Source: Coriobacterium glomerans PW2 (GTDB taxonomy: Bacteria; Actinomycetota; Coriobacteriia; Coriobacteriales; Coriobacteriaceae). From it: a DNA stretch of 64,000 bases. Under the pieces are notes generated by a model that ran no database searches, was not told the DNA's origin, and saw only the letters and a list, made by a program, of their open reading frames with translations. Positions 36,789 to 47,031 of the stretch are shown one piece after another. A program made the translations under genes and the position numbers. The first letter of the stretch is position 1; every line of letters starts with the position of its first letter. The DNA is taken from assembly GCF_000195315.1 (NCBI RefSeq), contig NC_015389.1, forward strand, positions 1,612,001 to 1,676,000, given 5' to 3'.

Positions 36789-38153
36789 GTGGGGATCACG
36801 CATAGCGAGATCGCGGACACCCTTGAGATGGTCTCCACTCAGCATCTCGACATTCGCACGCTCACCATGGGCATCTCGCTCACGGGTTGCGCGCGCGAAA
36901 GCATCGACAGCGTGTGCGCCGATGTCTACGAACATGTCACTCGAACCGCTGAGCGTCTCGTCGATTGCGCCGAGGAGCTCGAGCGCGAATACGGCATTCC
37001 GATCGTGAACAAGCGCGTATCGGTCACGCCGATAGCCCAGATCGCCGCCGCGTGTCACGCCGAGGATCTCACGCCGATCGCGTGCGCGCTCGACGCGGCA
37101 GCCGAGACGATCGGAATCGATTACATCGGGGGCTTCTCAGCTCTCGTTCACAAGGGCATCGGAGACGCCGATCGTCGGCTCATCGCATCCGTCCCATCGG
37201 CACTCGCCGCCACGACCAGGGTATGCTCGAGTGTGAACGTCGCAAGCGTCCGCGCCGGTATCAATATGGACGCCGTGCTGAGCGTAGCCGGCGTCATCCG
37301 CGACGCGGCGCTCGCCACCGCTGATCGCGATTGCATCGGCGCTTCGAAGTTCGTGGTCTTCGCCAACATGGTCGAGGACTCTCCGTTCATGGCTGGAGCC
37401 GTCCATGGTTCGGGCGAGGCGGATGCCGTCATCAACGTCGGCGTCTCGGGCCCCGGCGTCATGGCGGCAGCCCTTGAGAAGCTGCCGGAATCCGCGACGC
37501 TGACGGAGGTCGCCGAGCGGATCAAGCAGGTCGCCTTCAAGATCACGCGTGCCGGCGAGCTCATGAATCGTGAAGCGGCCAAACGATTGGGCGTGTCCCG
37601 CGGCATCGTCGATCTCTCGCTCGCACCGACGCCGGCAGCCGGGGACTCCGTCGCGCGCATCTTGGAGATCATCGGCGTGGGTACCTGCGGCGGACCGGGT
37701 ACGACCTGCGCCTTGGCCCTGCTCAACGACGCCGTGAAGAAAGGCGGGGTCATGGCGACCTCCAATGTCGGAGGTCTCTCCGGAGCTTTCATACCCGTCT
37801 CGGAAGACGCCGGCATGATCGAGGCCGTCCAAGCGGGGGCTCTCTCACTGGAGAAGCTGGAGGCGATGACCTGCGTGTGCTCGGTCGGGCTCGATATGAT
37901 CGCCATACCGGGCAGCACGCCCATCGAGACGATCGCGGCGATCATCGCCGACGAGATGGCCATCGGGGTCATCAACGGCAAGACGACAGCTGTTCGCATC
38001 ATCCCCGCGATCGGCAAAGGTCCGAAAGACTGCTTGGAATACGGAGGGCTCTTCGGACGAGCTCCGGTCATGGCTGTCAACCCGTATGCGGGAGACGTGC
38101 TCGCACACCGAGGCGGACGCTTTCCGGCTCCTATCAACTCGCTTAGGAACTAG
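36789..38153 (+). CDS. DUF711/UPF0210 (PFL family) protein
   Basis: A 454-residue cytoplasmic protein of the UPF0210 family, whose activity is unknown; it has a fold related to PFL-type enzymes. Typical blocks: [103 protein letters not shown] at 36789 follows GGAAGGAG; the frame is open further upstream without a site. An ACT-domain partner, common elsewhere, is not beside it. Next gene starts 6 bp after the stop. Confidence 0.92.
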   Translation: MGITHSEIADTLEMVSTQHLDIRTLTMGISLTGCARESIDSVCADVYEHVTRTAERLVDCAEELEREYGIPIVNKRVSVTPIAQIAAACHAEDLTPIACALDAAAETIGIDYIGGFSALVHKGIGDADRRLIASVPSALAATTRVCSSVNVASVRAGINMDAVLSVAGVIRDAALATADRDCIGASKFVVFANMVEDSPFMAGAVHGSGEADAVINVGVSGPGVMAAALEKLPESATLTEVAERIKQVAFKITRAGELMNREAAKRLGVSRGIVDLSLAPTPAAGDSVARILEIIGVGTCGGPGTTCALALLNDAVKKGGVMATSNVGGLSGAFIPVSEDAGMIEAVQAGALSLEKLEAMTCVCSVGLDMIAIPGSTPIETIAAIIADEMAIGVINGKTTAVRIIPAIGKGPKDCLEYGGLFGRAPVMAVNPYAGDVLAHRGGRFPAPINSLRN

Positions 38154-38159
38154 GTTGCC

Positions 38160-38624
38160 ATGAGGTTCTTCACCCGTGTGATCGCCAAAGCGCTCATCTT
38201 TCTCGTCATCGTGCTCGGCGGTCTATCTCTGCTTGTCAACACGCCGCTCGGCAACATGCCGTTCATACGCTCGCTGAGCTCGGATGCCGGCAACGCGCTT
38301 CTGGAGAAATCGGGTCTGAAGGGCAAGGCGGACAGTGCCCTGCGCGACAGGATCGCGGAGATATCATCCGCCACGGGACTGTCGCAAGATCAGGTATCGG
38401 ATGCGATCGACAACCTGAACATCTCATCTTGGAAGATGATCCCGCTGCCGGATAGCGCCAAGAAGAAGAGCGGCTTCGTCACAACCTATCAGGGCATGAA
38501 GGTCACCGTCACCACCTACGAGGATCCCTCCTATCTGGGCGTCGAGGTCTACGGACAGAACCTCACGCTCGCGGTTCCAGAAACCGCTCAAGCCTACGTC
38601 GGCTGGCTCGGCTATCTCTCATGA
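38160..38624 (+). CDS. small membrane-anchored protein of unknown function
   Basis: A 154-residue protein with one N-terminal hydrophobic segment (ALIFLVIVLGGLSLLVN, residues 11-27), then an extracytoplasmic helical part (SGLKGKADSALRDRIAEISSATGLSQDQVSDAIDNL) and a C-terminal beta-rich part (GFVTTYQGMKVTVTTYEDPSYLGVEVYGQNLTLAVP). Starts 6 bp after the DUF711 stop, weak ribosome site. No family recognised. Its stop overlaps that of the convergent gene (TCATGA). Confidence 0.7.
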   Translation: MRFFTRVIAKALIFLVIVLGGLSLLVNTPLGNMPFIRSLSSDAGNALLEKSGLKGKADSALRDRIAEISSATGLSQDQVSDAIDNLNISSWKMIPLPDSAKKKSGFVTTYQGMKVTVTTYEDPSYLGVEVYGQNLTLAVPETAQAYVGWLGYLS

Positions 38625-39092
38625 TCTGAGCGACGCGCACAGATGCCCGCTCACCGCTCCGGTATCGCTCGGCGCGCGCGTCGCGGTCTGGAAGACCGCC
38701 GGCTGATCGCCTGGCGCAGAGCTGTCGTCTCGCATCACGACCGCCATGATCGCACCGCCCACCACCAAGATGAGCAGGATCGCGAGTGCGATTCCCACGG
38801 CAGCCGATGCGAGAGCGACCAGCGTTGCAGAGACGGGTCGCGCGTGTCCGCCCGAAGGGGAACCGGGCTGTGGACAGGTGAGCCCGATTCCCAGTCCTCC
38901 CGCGCGACTCTCGCCTTGGGCGCGTCGAGCCGCGGTGAGCCCATCTACCGGTGCGCGGACGGCTGAGGGGGCGGACGAAGCCGAGCGCGCCCTCGGCGCT
39001 GCGGTGCTCTCGCCGCAGGGTGCCCAAGGCGGACCGGCCGGATCGATGCTGATTGACGCGCGTCGCGAATCGAGGCGATCCTTCTCAGACAT
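38619..39092 (-). CDS. single-pass membrane protein of unknown function
   Basis: A 157-residue protein: a Pro/Ala/Arg-rich cytoplasmic N-terminal half, one hydrophobic segment (TLVALASAAVGIALAILLILVVGGAIMAVVM, about residues 90-120), and a short outer tail. RBS AAGGAGTTCAAT supports the ATG at 39092. No domain recognised. It lies convergent to the preceding gene with a 6-bp overlap of stops. Low-complexity composition makes function hard to guess. Confidence 0.6.
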   Translation of the reverse strand: MSEKDRLDSRRASISIDPAGPPWAPCGESTAAPRARSASSAPSAVRAPVDGLTAARRAQGESRAGGLGIGLTCPQPGSPSGGHARPVSATLVALASAAVGIALAILLILVVGGAIMAVVMRDDSSAPGDQPAVFQTATRAPSDTGAVSGHLCASLRS

Positions 39093-39370
39093 ATTGAACT
39101 CCTTAGCGTTGCGCCGAAGTCGGGCTTTAGCCTACGCACCAGAGCTTACCATCTCATGAGGGGTTTCATTCGCATGCGCGTCACCGCAGATGAGAAACCG
39201 CAGTATCTTGACCCTGCGACAGGTGCTCGGGTGGCATCGGAGCCGCTTCGAGATTCTTTGAGAATGCCGGGGCTCCGATGCACCCGGTGCGCGCGATGCG
39301 CTATGGTAGGAAGCCGACAGAGCTGAACGCGCGAGCAGCGAGAGCGCCACGCATGAAGAGCAGGGGTGCC

Positions 39371-39670
39371 ATGTCACTAACAGGACGTCAGATTCGACAG
39401 CTTCGCAAAATCGGCCATCATCTCGATCCGGTCGTCATCATCGGCAAGGCGAACGTGGGTGCGGGCACCGTCGCACAGGCGAGCGAGAGCTTGGAGGCGC
39501 ATGAACTCATCAAGTGCTCGGTGCTCGATACTTCTGCTCTCACCGCGCGCGCCGCTGCCGATGAGGTCGCGAAGAGCTGCGGAGCCGAGATCGTCCAGGT
39601 GATCGGTCGCCGCTTCACGTTGTACCGCAGAAGCAGCCGCGACGACATCGAGCATATCGATATCAGCTGA
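39371..39670 (+). CDS. yhbY: YhbY-type CRM-domain RNA-binding protein
   Basis: A 99-residue single CRM domain: LTGRQIRQLRKIGHHLDPVVIIGKANVGAGTVAQASESLEAHELIKCSVL, ending GAEIVQVIGRRFTLYRRS. YhbY binds the 50S precursor and helps ribosome assembly. ATG at 39371 follows AGGGG; an ATG at 39353 also in frame is less supported. Monocistronic, facing the BTAD regulator gene. Confidence 0.92.
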   Translation: MSLTGRQIRQLRKIGHHLDPVVIIGKANVGAGTVAQASESLEAHELIKCSVLDTSALTARAAADEVAKSCGAEIVQVIGRRFTLYRRSSRDDIEHIDIS

Positions 39671-39719
39671 ACGACCCCGCCCCCCGGATCGCTCATGCGA
39701 GCCGAGCGCTCGCATCTCG

Positions 39720-42700
39720 CTACATGATGTCCCGGTTGCGGCTCTTGCGCACGATCCGCTCATAGATGGCGCACGTCTCGGACTCCGGTGACGCCTTGAG
39801 TTCGTGGTCGAGATAATAGAGATGGCTCTGATACAGCTCGACCGCCTCGCGGCGACGACCGCCCAGATCGTAGACGCGCATCGCGCTTCTGATCACATCC
39901 TCGCGCGTTCGATCCTCCTTGAGCGCGGCCTCGATCATCCAAGCCGCCGATGAGAAGTCTTCCTGCTCGATCGCGATCTCGACGCCGCGAATCATGCAAT
40001 CCAGGAACCTGGATCCCATGGCCTTTCGCACGCGAACAAAGTACGCCGAATCCGCGGCGTCAGGCACGTACAGCGGCCCGACGTAGAGCTCTTCGATCTT
40101 GAGACACATCTCGAGTATCTGCTCACCGGATACACCGCTGCGCCCGAGAAGAACCTCACGGGTCAGAAGGGCCATCCGCATGACATCGGAGGCGACGTAC
40201 TCCGAGTTGACCGCGACACCCTCGCCCTGCGTGATGATATACTGGGGGCCTCCTCGACGCTGCCCCATCGCACGGCGCAGCATCGACAGAGCGCTGTACA
40301 GATTGCTTCTGGCATGGCCGTAATCATATTCGGGCCACAACTCCTCGGCAAGGGTGCGCCTGCTCACAAATGACCCCATCCCCAGCACAAGCCTGGAGGC
40401 GAGCACGCTCGTCTTCCTTCGACGCCACAGCTCGTCGGTGAGCGTATGGCCGTTTCGCTCCGCCTTGAATCCCCCGAACAATCTGATGTTCAGCTGCCCC
40501 ACCTCATGGGTGATCGATGGGTCCGGGACCCCGAGAAGCGGATCCGCTCCCTTGGGTTCAGAATCATTTTGCAAATCATATCTGCGTCGCAGCTGATCCG
40601 GAATGAGTCGACGCATAGCGTCGGCGCGCTCGCCCAGAGCGCACATGGCGAGACGGGCGATGAGACGCATCCCGGGATCGAGCAGCTTGTTCTTGTGCAG
40701 GGAATACCATGCGGACAGCTCGGCGTCGAATCGCGCGGAAGACAGGAGCAACGCGTTCGCCCACGCCTGTGCGACAGAGATGTCGTTTTCGGCCAAGTCG
40801 AGCATCTCGGCCTCCTCGCGTATCGCGACGCGCGACGTGTTCATGACGTGCGCCGTGCGCTCGAGCAGATGGGCCCAGCTCCTCAGCAGTTTTTGCTCCT
40901 TGTCTGCGAGCCGCAGAACCTGCGTTCCGCGAAACTCCGCGTTCACGACCTGACCCACCATGAGGTCCTGCCAACCTTCCAGAAGGAGGCAGAGCAGCTG
41001 CGTCGACTGATCACCTGCGCGAATGGCACCTGTGGATGCATCGGCGAATGAACGCTCATCTGTGACGGGCAGGCCGACGAGCATCCTGCGCGCCGACACC
41101 ACGAGCCTCAATCGATCGAGCAGCGGCCGGAGCCTGCGGCTTCGCACGATCGGCTCCATGGCGCAAAGCAGCTGGTCGCGCTCATCGAGCTTATCCAGGG
41201 TGCCGGAGGCGACCTCACCGAGCAGCAGATCGGTGAGGTCGAGAAGACTCGACACGTCGAGATCATCGGCTTCGGAAGCACCGGTGGGAACGCGCCCGGG
41301 GTCCGCGGGATCGAGGCGTCCGCGCAAGAAATCGGATTGGAAGCGGACGTGAGCGCGAAGTCTCGCGACCACGGGCAACGATGGGGACTCGGCGGCGAAA
41401 CGAGGTGACTGCGGCAGCTCGATATTGCGACACCCTGTCCACATCTCTGAAAGCGCGCAGGCGGCCTCCCAGTCGGCGCTATCGATCTCGTCGTCGATCC
41501 TTTGCGCGCGCCGGCTCAGCTCACGGGCCGTGAGGCGAGCGAGCGCGATGTCGCCGCTCGTCAGAGCTGCAGCGTATGCGCCAAGCAGCGCGCCGACTCC
41601 GATCTCGCGCTGACCGGGCAGGGCCTCGTATCGCGCCACGATAGCGCTGATAAGCGTCGCGTGCCCCGCAAGCGCCAGCTTCAGGGGGAACTGCTGCAGG
41701 ATCGCGAGACCGCGTTCAGCATCCAGATGCTGATCGATGAGCATGGCCGCCCTGTCGACGCGATCGGCTTTGAGCAGAATCCTCGCCGCTCTGGTCACCA
41801 ATTCGGGTCGCATGGCTGCGATTTGCTCGCAGATGCGCCGGAGGCTTGAACCCTCAGCGTTGATGCAGGAGAACTCGCGCGAAGCCGGATCGAAACCGAA
41901 CAACGGATAGTCGCGTGCGATGCGCGAAAGATCCCGGACGTCGACGCGCACACCGCAACGTTCCATATCGGCGATGCTCCCCTGCCCCATCAGCAGCATA
42001 AGCTGGATGAGATCGGCGAGCCCGCCGCAGTCGCCTTGAATCTCGTTCAGAACGGAGCGATATATGTCGATGACGGCGAGATCGAGCATGGTTTCGGATT
42101 CTTCTTGGCGCTCTGTGACGGTCTGAAGCGAAGCCACGAGAAGAGGAACACCCTGTGTGAGCCGATAGACGTCAAGTGAACTCGAGATCGAAAACGTTCG
42201 CGCCCACTCAGCGTATTCCTTGGGTCTCACCTTGAGGCTCTGAGCACTGACTTTTATGGAGTCGCCGGTCGCGCGAACGAGCGCGTGGTTGTTCGGTCTG
42301 CAGGTGATGATGAACTCGAAACCTCGCTCGCGCATCTTTCTGAGGTGCTCGACGAACGCCTTGAGCGCGGGGGGATCCAAACAGGGTGCGTTATCGATGG
42401 CGAGCAGCGGATGCGGTGACAGCGCGATCAACTCCTCGCCCCGATCGAGCAGGGCATCGAGTTCCTCGAGTGAGAATCCGGTGACATCCATGATGCTGAC
42501 CGCGCCGCGCGCGGGGTCGCTGCGAACCTCATCTGCGTACTGGAGAAGCAAGCCCGTCTTTCCGAATCCGTGCGGAGCGCAGATGAGAACGATCCCGGCT
42601 TCGCTCCCGCGAGAAATCAGATCGCGTACGAGGTGGGTCCGCGCGACCATGAAGCTCGTTCCCATCGGCAGCGCAGCGCTCTTCGGTGAGCAGTCCTCTT

Positions 42701-42743
42701 TTTTGTTTACGTCTTTTTTTGCTACTGGTTCGTTGTTTCTCAT
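39720..42743 (-). CDS. STAND-ATPase/BTAD (SARP-like) transcriptional regulator
   Basis: A 1007-residue regulator. An N-terminal STAND NTPase module has the P-loop APHGFGKT (residues 56-63) and Walker B-like PLLAID (112-117), as in MalT. A long helical, TPR-like middle follows. The C-terminal 250 residues are SARP-like: LNIRLFGGFKAERNGHTL, an OmpR-type winged helix (RRKTSVLASRLVLGMGSFVSRRTLAEELWPEYDYGHARSNLYSALSMLRRAM), then a BTAD helical domain (AAWMIEAALKEDRTREDVIRSAMRVYDLGGRRREAVELYQSHLYYLDHEL). ATG at 42743 follows GGGAGG. Coriobacteria carry many such proteins. Target and inducer unknown. Confidence 0.88.
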   Translation of the reverse strand: MRNNEPVAKKDVNKKEDCSPKSAALPMGTSFMVARTHLVRDLISRGSEAGIVLICAPHGFGKTGLLLQYADEVRSDPARGAVSIMDVTGFSLEELDALLDRGEELIALSPHPLLAIDNAPCLDPPALKAFVEHLRKMRERGFEFIITCRPNNHALVRATGDSIKVSAQSLKVRPKEYAEWARTFSISSSLDVYRLTQGVPLLVASLQTVTERQEESETMLDLAVIDIYRSVLNEIQGDCGGLADLIQLMLLMGQGSIADMERCGVRVDVRDLSRIARDYPLFGFDPASREFSCINAEGSSLRRICEQIAAMRPELVTRAARILLKADRVDRAAMLIDQHLDAERGLAILQQFPLKLALAGHATLISAIVARYEALPGQREIGVGALLGAYAAALTSGDIALARLTARELSRRAQRIDDEIDSADWEAACALSEMWTGCRNIELPQSPRFAAESPSLPVVARLRAHVRFQSDFLRGRLDPADPGRVPTGASEADDLDVSSLLDLTDLLLGEVASGTLDKLDERDQLLCAMEPIVRSRRLRPLLDRLRLVVSARRMLVGLPVTDERSFADASTGAIRAGDQSTQLLCLLLEGWQDLMVGQVVNAEFRGTQVLRLADKEQKLLRSWAHLLERTAHVMNTSRVAIREEAEMLDLAENDISVAQAWANALLLSSARFDAELSAWYSLHKNKLLDPGMRLIARLAMCALGERADAMRRLIPDQLRRRYDLQNDSEPKGADPLLGVPDPSITHEVGQLNIRLFGGFKAERNGHTLTDELWRRRKTSVLASRLVLGMGSFVSRRTLAEELWPEYDYGHARSNLYSALSMLRRAMGQRRGGPQYIITQGEGVAVNSEYVASDVMRMALLTREVLLGRSGVSGEQILEMCLKIEELYVGPLYVPDAADSAYFVRVRKAMGSRFLDCMIRGVEIAIEQEDFSSAAWMIEAALKEDRTREDVIRSAMRVYDLGGRRREAVELYQSHLYYLDHELKASPESETCAIYERIVRKSRNRDIM

Positions 42744-43164
42744 GTTCCCTCCCAACTTCGACATTTCTATCTACGATATGAAAGGGAGGAGGGCCGACAA
42801 GCGAAAAGCCGAGCGACTTTGGAACCGCGTTAGATTCTGGATAGATTTGTCACCATTTTTTGCAAGATCGCCGGTCACCTGGAACCCTCTCCTGAATAAC
42901 CCGACTACCTCCTGTTCTCTGTAAATCTGACTGCCACTTGCATCGAAATGGATATGAAGGGATGCCGAACGGGCCGAAACGTCCCTCCATATCACCGTCC
43001 ACGAAGTAAAATAGACCGTCTGAAAGCTGACTGTGGATCTTTAAGCTGAACTGGTGTAGACATCTATTTCCGCTGCAGGCGTACAAACTGCAAGATATCG
43101 CGCAGATTTAGAACAGATCGTCGCGCGCGGCGCGACAAATTGTGGAAAACTCAAACGGGACCGA
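42744..43164. other. long leader region upstream of the BTAD regulator
   Basis: About 420 bp, noticeably less GC-rich than its surroundings, between the nagB stop and the BTAD gene. No gene seen. On the minus strand TTGCAA-16-TATCCA (about 42843-42870) is a weak promoter candidate. No clear nagB terminator was found. Confidence 0.4.
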
Positions 43165-43896
43165 TCAGGAGAGCAGCGAAAGAGCCAACTCGTCTGCCAC
43201 GAGCACCGCATTGGGATGGAGCTGAAGGACGGAAGCCGGACAGGACGGCACGACAGGGCCCTGGCACATATCGCGCACCGCTTGGGCCTTCTCATCGCCG
43301 GCCGCAGCGATGATGACCATGCGCGAGTGCATGATGGACTGGATACCCATGGTGTAGGCCTGCCGCGGTACGTCCTGTTCGCGCTCGAACAGCCTCGCGT
43401 TGGCCTCTATGGTGCTGCGCGTGAGATCTACGCAATGCGTGCCGGTGGAGAATGCCGCATCGGGCTCATTGAAGCCTATGTGGCCGTTGCGTCCGATACC
43501 GAGAAGCTGAAGGTCGCAGAAACCCGCATCCTCGATCATCTGGTCATATGCAGTGGTGGCGGCTGCAGCATCCGCGTTCGAGCCGTCCGGCACATGGACA
43601 TGATCAAGGTCGATGTTGATGTTATCGAACAGATGCTTGCGCATGAAGTAGTGATAGCTCTGCGGATCATCGTTGGCAAGTCCGCGATACTCATCGAGAT
43701 TGAAGGTCTGAACCTGGGAAAAATCGACATCTCCTCGCTCATATGCCCTGATGATGGCCTCATAGGCACCGATGGGCGTCGTGCCCGTAGCCAGACCGAG
43801 CACCGAAGTCGGTTTGAGAATGACTTGGGCCAATATGATATTCGCTGTCTTCCGACTCATGTCATCATAATCACGAGCGCGCATGATCTTCAGCAT
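43165..43896 (-). CDS. nagB: glucosamine-6-phosphate deaminase
   Basis: Converts glucosamine-6-phosphate to fructose-6-phosphate and ammonia. 243 residues. Motifs: LGLATGTTPIGAYEAII, FNLDEYRGLANDDPQSYHYFM, LLGIGRNGHIGFNEPD (catalytic Asp/His region) and IMHSRMVIIAAAGDEKA. ATG at 43896 with GGAGGAAGG. It follows the EIIA gene (70-bp gap) in the glmM-crr-nagB order, linking amino-sugar catabolism and synthesis. Confidence 0.95.
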   Translation of the reverse strand: MLKIMRARDYDDMSRKTANIILAQVILKPTSVLGLATGTTPIGAYEAIIRAYERGDVDFSQVQTFNLDEYRGLANDDPQSYHYFMRKHLFDNINIDLDHVHVPDGSNADAAAATTAYDQMIEDAGFCDLQLLGIGRNGHIGFNEPDAAFSTGTHCVDLTRSTIEANARLFEREQDVPRQAYTMGIQSIMHSRMVIIAAAGDEKAQAVRDMCQGPVVPSCPASVLQLHPNAVLVADELALSLLS

Positions 43897-43966
43897 AGCG
43901 TTTCCTTCCTCCGAATGCGGATGCGGCGCGATCTGCCAAATGTCTGCAGATCGCGACACCTATACT

Positions 43967-44464
43967 TTAGCGCTCTCTGGCTGACATGAGCGTGTCAAGT
44001 TCTTCGACCGTCTGGCCGATCTTGCATCTGATGCGCGAGAACTCCGCAGAGTTGCATATCAGGATCGGCACCGTCATATCATAACCCTCTGACACGATCG
44101 CGTCGCGGTCGAACTCGATCAGAAGATCACCCTGCTTGACGCTGTCCCCAACCGACGCATGCACTCTGAAGTGTCTCCCGTTGAGACCCGATGTGCTGAT
44201 GCCGACATGGATCAGCACATCGAAGCCCTCGCAGGTGCGCAGCGCCACCGCATAGCCGGTTGGAAAAATCGCCTTCACCTTGCCATCGGACGGGGCGACG
44301 ACCTCGCAGCCCGTCGGTTCGATCGCCACGCCCTCGCCGAGCAGGCCGGCAGCGAACGTCTGATCTTGAACCTGAGAAAGCGAGATGACTCTGCCGGCCA
44401 TGGGCGAGGGCAGCACGCTGCTGCGGCCCCTGAATCTGAATTCCCTCATAAGACGCTTGAGCAT
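43967..44464 (-). CDS. crr: PTS EIIA component, glucose family (Crr-like)
   Basis: Stand-alone IIA domain of 165 residues that receives phosphate from HPr. SPMAGRVISLSQVQDQTFAAGLLGEG is the N-terminal EIIA-Glc signature; the phosphorylated His is in FDVLIHVGISTSG, and the partner His is in GRHFRVHASVGDSVKQGDLLIEFD. ATG at 44464 follows GAGGGGG. No IIBC gene adjoins. The frame extends upstream into glmM without meaning. Confidence 0.9.
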   Translation of the reverse strand: MLKRLMREFRFRGRSSVLPSPMAGRVISLSQVQDQTFAAGLLGEGVAIEPTGCEVVAPSDGKVKAIFPTGYAVALRTCEGFDVLIHVGISTSGLNGRHFRVHASVGDSVKQGDLLIEFDRDAIVSEGYDMTVPILICNSAEFSRIRCKIGQTVEELDTLMSARER

Positions 44465-44501
44465 GATCCCCCTCGATGACCGAAAGATACCTCGAGCGCG
44501 A

Positions 44502-45839
44502 CTACGGAAGCTCCCTCTTGACCACCTCGACCAGGCGATCGACCGCGTCTCGCGCCGCATCGTGACTCTGCGCCTCGGCCATGACGCGAACGAGCGGCTC
44601 GGTACCCGAGGTGCGCACGAGCACGCGTCCGCGCTCGCCAAGCCCGGCTTGCACCGCATGGACGGCATCCCAAACCGCCTTGCAGTCATCAAGAGCGTCC
44701 TTGCTCTCGGAGTGCACGTTGACGAGCACCTGCGGGTAGCGTTTCATGATACCGGAAAGCTCGGCCAGCGAGCGCTCGCATCGCTTCATGATCGACAGCA
44801 GTTGAAGGGCCGTCACCAGACCGTCTCCGGTTGTGTTGTGCTCCAGGAAGATGATGTGGCCTGATTGCTCGCCGCCCAAGATGGCTCCATCGGCCAGCAT
44901 GCGCTCTAAAACGTAGCGATCGCCCACCTGCGTCTGCACGACCTCGAACCCCTGCGAGCGCATCGCCGTGGTGAAGCCCAGGTTGCACATGATCGTCGAG
45001 ACCAGTTCGCGACCTTTGAGCTTGCCGCGCGCCGCCAGATCCGCCCCGCAGATCGCGAGTATGAAATCGCCGTCGATCTCCTCTCCGCGATCGTCCACGA
45101 ACAGCACGCGATCCGCGTCGCCGTCATGAGCCAAGCCGACATCGGCACCGGTGCGCAAGACGAGCTCGCGCAGCGGCTCGAGATGCGTCGACCCGCACTC
45201 GACATTGATATCGGTTCCGTTGAAGCCGGTATTGATGGCGTGCACCGTGGCACCCAGTCGCTGCAGAGCGATCGGCGTGCACATGCACGAGGCACCGTGC
45301 CCGCAATCGACGGCGACGACGAGCCCGGAGAGCGAGCCGCCCTCGACCGTATCGATCGCATGAGCTATGTAGCGCTCGCGCGCATCTCTCATCTTGACGA
45401 TAGATCCGACCTTCGCGCCGGTGGGCAGCCCCTCGGAACGATGCGCGGCGTCGGAGAGGACCCACGCCGAGATCTCCTCCTCGAGCTCGTCGGGAAGCTT
45501 CATTCCCTTGGAGCTGAAGAACTTGATGCCGTTGAACTCGGGCGGGTTGTGCGACGCCGAGATCACGATGCCCCCGTCCAAGCCGGACTGAACCGTCAGC
45601 AGCGCGACGGCAGGTGTCGGGATGATGCCGCAGCAGTGCGGCCGGCCGCCCTCGACCATGATGCCCGCTGTGAGCGCGCTCTCGAGCATCGTGCCCGACA
45701 GGCGCGTATCGCGCCCGACGCAGATGTCGGGGCCCAGAAAGCGCGCCGCGGCGCGGCCCAGGCAGAAGGCGAGATCGCATGAGAGATCCTGATTGGCGAC
45801 CCCGCGGACGCCGTCGGTTCCGAAAAGGTTTCGAGTCAT
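44502..45839 (-). CDS. glmM: phosphoglucosamine mutase
   Basis: Interconverts glucosamine-6-P and glucosamine-1-P for UDP-GlcNAc synthesis. 445 residues. FGTDGVRGVAN at the N-terminus, active-site serine in GIVISASHNPPEFNGIKFF, metal loop LAHDGDADRVLFVD, sugar loop GGEQSGHIIF, phosphate loop VRTSGTEPLVRVMAEA. Follows rpsI across a terminator and leads glmM-crr-nagB. Confidence 0.96.
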   Translation of the reverse strand: MTRNLFGTDGVRGVANQDLSCDLAFCLGRAAARFLGPDICVGRDTRLSGTMLESALTAGIMVEGGRPHCCGIIPTPAVALLTVQSGLDGGIVISASHNPPEFNGIKFFSSKGMKLPDELEEEISAWVLSDAAHRSEGLPTGAKVGSIVKMRDARERYIAHAIDTVEGGSLSGLVVAVDCGHGASCMCTPIALQRLGATVHAINTGFNGTDINVECGSTHLEPLRELVLRTGADVGLAHDGDADRVLFVDDRGEEIDGDFILAICGADLAARGKLKGRELVSTIMCNLGFTTAMRSQGFEVVQTQVGDRYVLERMLADGAILGGEQSGHIIFLEHNTTGDGLVTALQLLSIMKRCERSLAELSGIMKRYPQVLVNVHSESKDALDDCKAVWDAVHAVQAGLGERGRVLVRTSGTEPLVRVMAEAQSHDAARDAVDRLVEVVKRELP

Positions 45840-45895
45840 GGCTTCGGCTCCTTATTGATACGAGATCCTGTTCCCTGGCACGCCCTTGCAATGAT

Positions 45896-45940
45896 CAAAT
45901 GAAAAGCGGAACCCACCGAGCATGTCGGCAGGTCCCGCTT
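45896..45940 (-). terminator. terminator of rplM-rpsI
   Basis: On the minus strand AAGCGGGACC pairs with GGTTCCGCTT (one mismatch), followed by TTTCATTT; 30 bp past the rpsI stop. Confidence 0.75.
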
Positions 45941-45969
45941 GCACATCCGGATCCTTCGAGGAAGCGGGC

Positions 45970-46365
<396 letters not shown>

Positions 46366-46368
46366 GGG

Positions 46369-46812
46369 TTAAGCCTCCAGCTCGATCTTGACGGGGTTTT
46401 GCGCTGCATGGGGATGCTGCTCGCCGACGTAGACCTTGAGCTTGGTCAGCTGTTTGCGGCCGAGCGTCGTCTTGGGCAGCATGCCGCGAACAGCATGCTC
46501 GATGATCCTCTCGGGATGCTTCTCCATGGCCGAGCGATAGCTCTCGGCCTTGAGGCCGCCGTTGTAGCCACTGTGCCGATAATAGACCTTGTGGTCCGCC
46601 TTGTTGCCACTGAGCTTGACCTTCTCGGCGTTGATGACAACCACGAAGTCGCCGCAGTCCGAGTTGGGTGTGAACTGGGGCTTGGTCTTACCGCGCAGGA
46701 TCTGTGCGATCTGGGTGGCGAGACGTCCCAGAATGGCGCCATCGGCATCGATGAGGACCCATGTGCGGGCCACCTCACCCTGCTTGGCATAGTGAGTCGA
46801 CTTCTGAATCAC
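46369..46812 (-). CDS. rplM: ribosomal protein L13
   Basis: Large-subunit assembly protein of 147 residues: [43 protein letters not shown], and [29 protein letters not shown]. The start is GTG at 46812 ([11 protein letters not shown]), preceded by GGAGG at 6 nt spacing; frame upstream to 46854 has no site. Strong promoter 67 bp upstream. Confidence 0.96.
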   Translation of the reverse strand: MIQKSTHYAKQGEVARTWVLIDADGAILGRLATQIAQILRGKTKPQFTPNSDCGDFVVVINAEKVKLSGNKADHKVYYRHSGYNGGLKAESYRSAMEKHPERIIEHAVRGMLPKTTLGRKQLTKLKVYVGEQHPHAAQNPVKIELEA

Positions 46813-46878
46813 TTGATTCCTCCAGATACGATACGTGTCTTGACAGAGATTCACGGGGCTCTGTGAAGTAACCTGTTG

Positions 46879-46906
46879 AGTATACCGCCTGTTTTCCTCG
46901 CGTCAA
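46879..46906 (-). promoter_or_regulatory. sigma-70-type promoter of rplM-rpsI
   Basis: On the minus strand TTGACG (46901-46906), 16-bp spacer, TATACT (46879-46884). Near consensus and directly upstream of a highly expressed operon. Confidence 0.8.
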
Positions 46907-47031
46907 CATGTATTCGGCGGCCTCGCAGACATTCTGCACAGAAGGTCGGTCGGCATCGTGCGCGGCGCGCAGCGACCTCCTTGCGCAGAAAAGGTGCAGG
47001 GGCAATAGGAGCGCGACGCGCACGGGAGCGC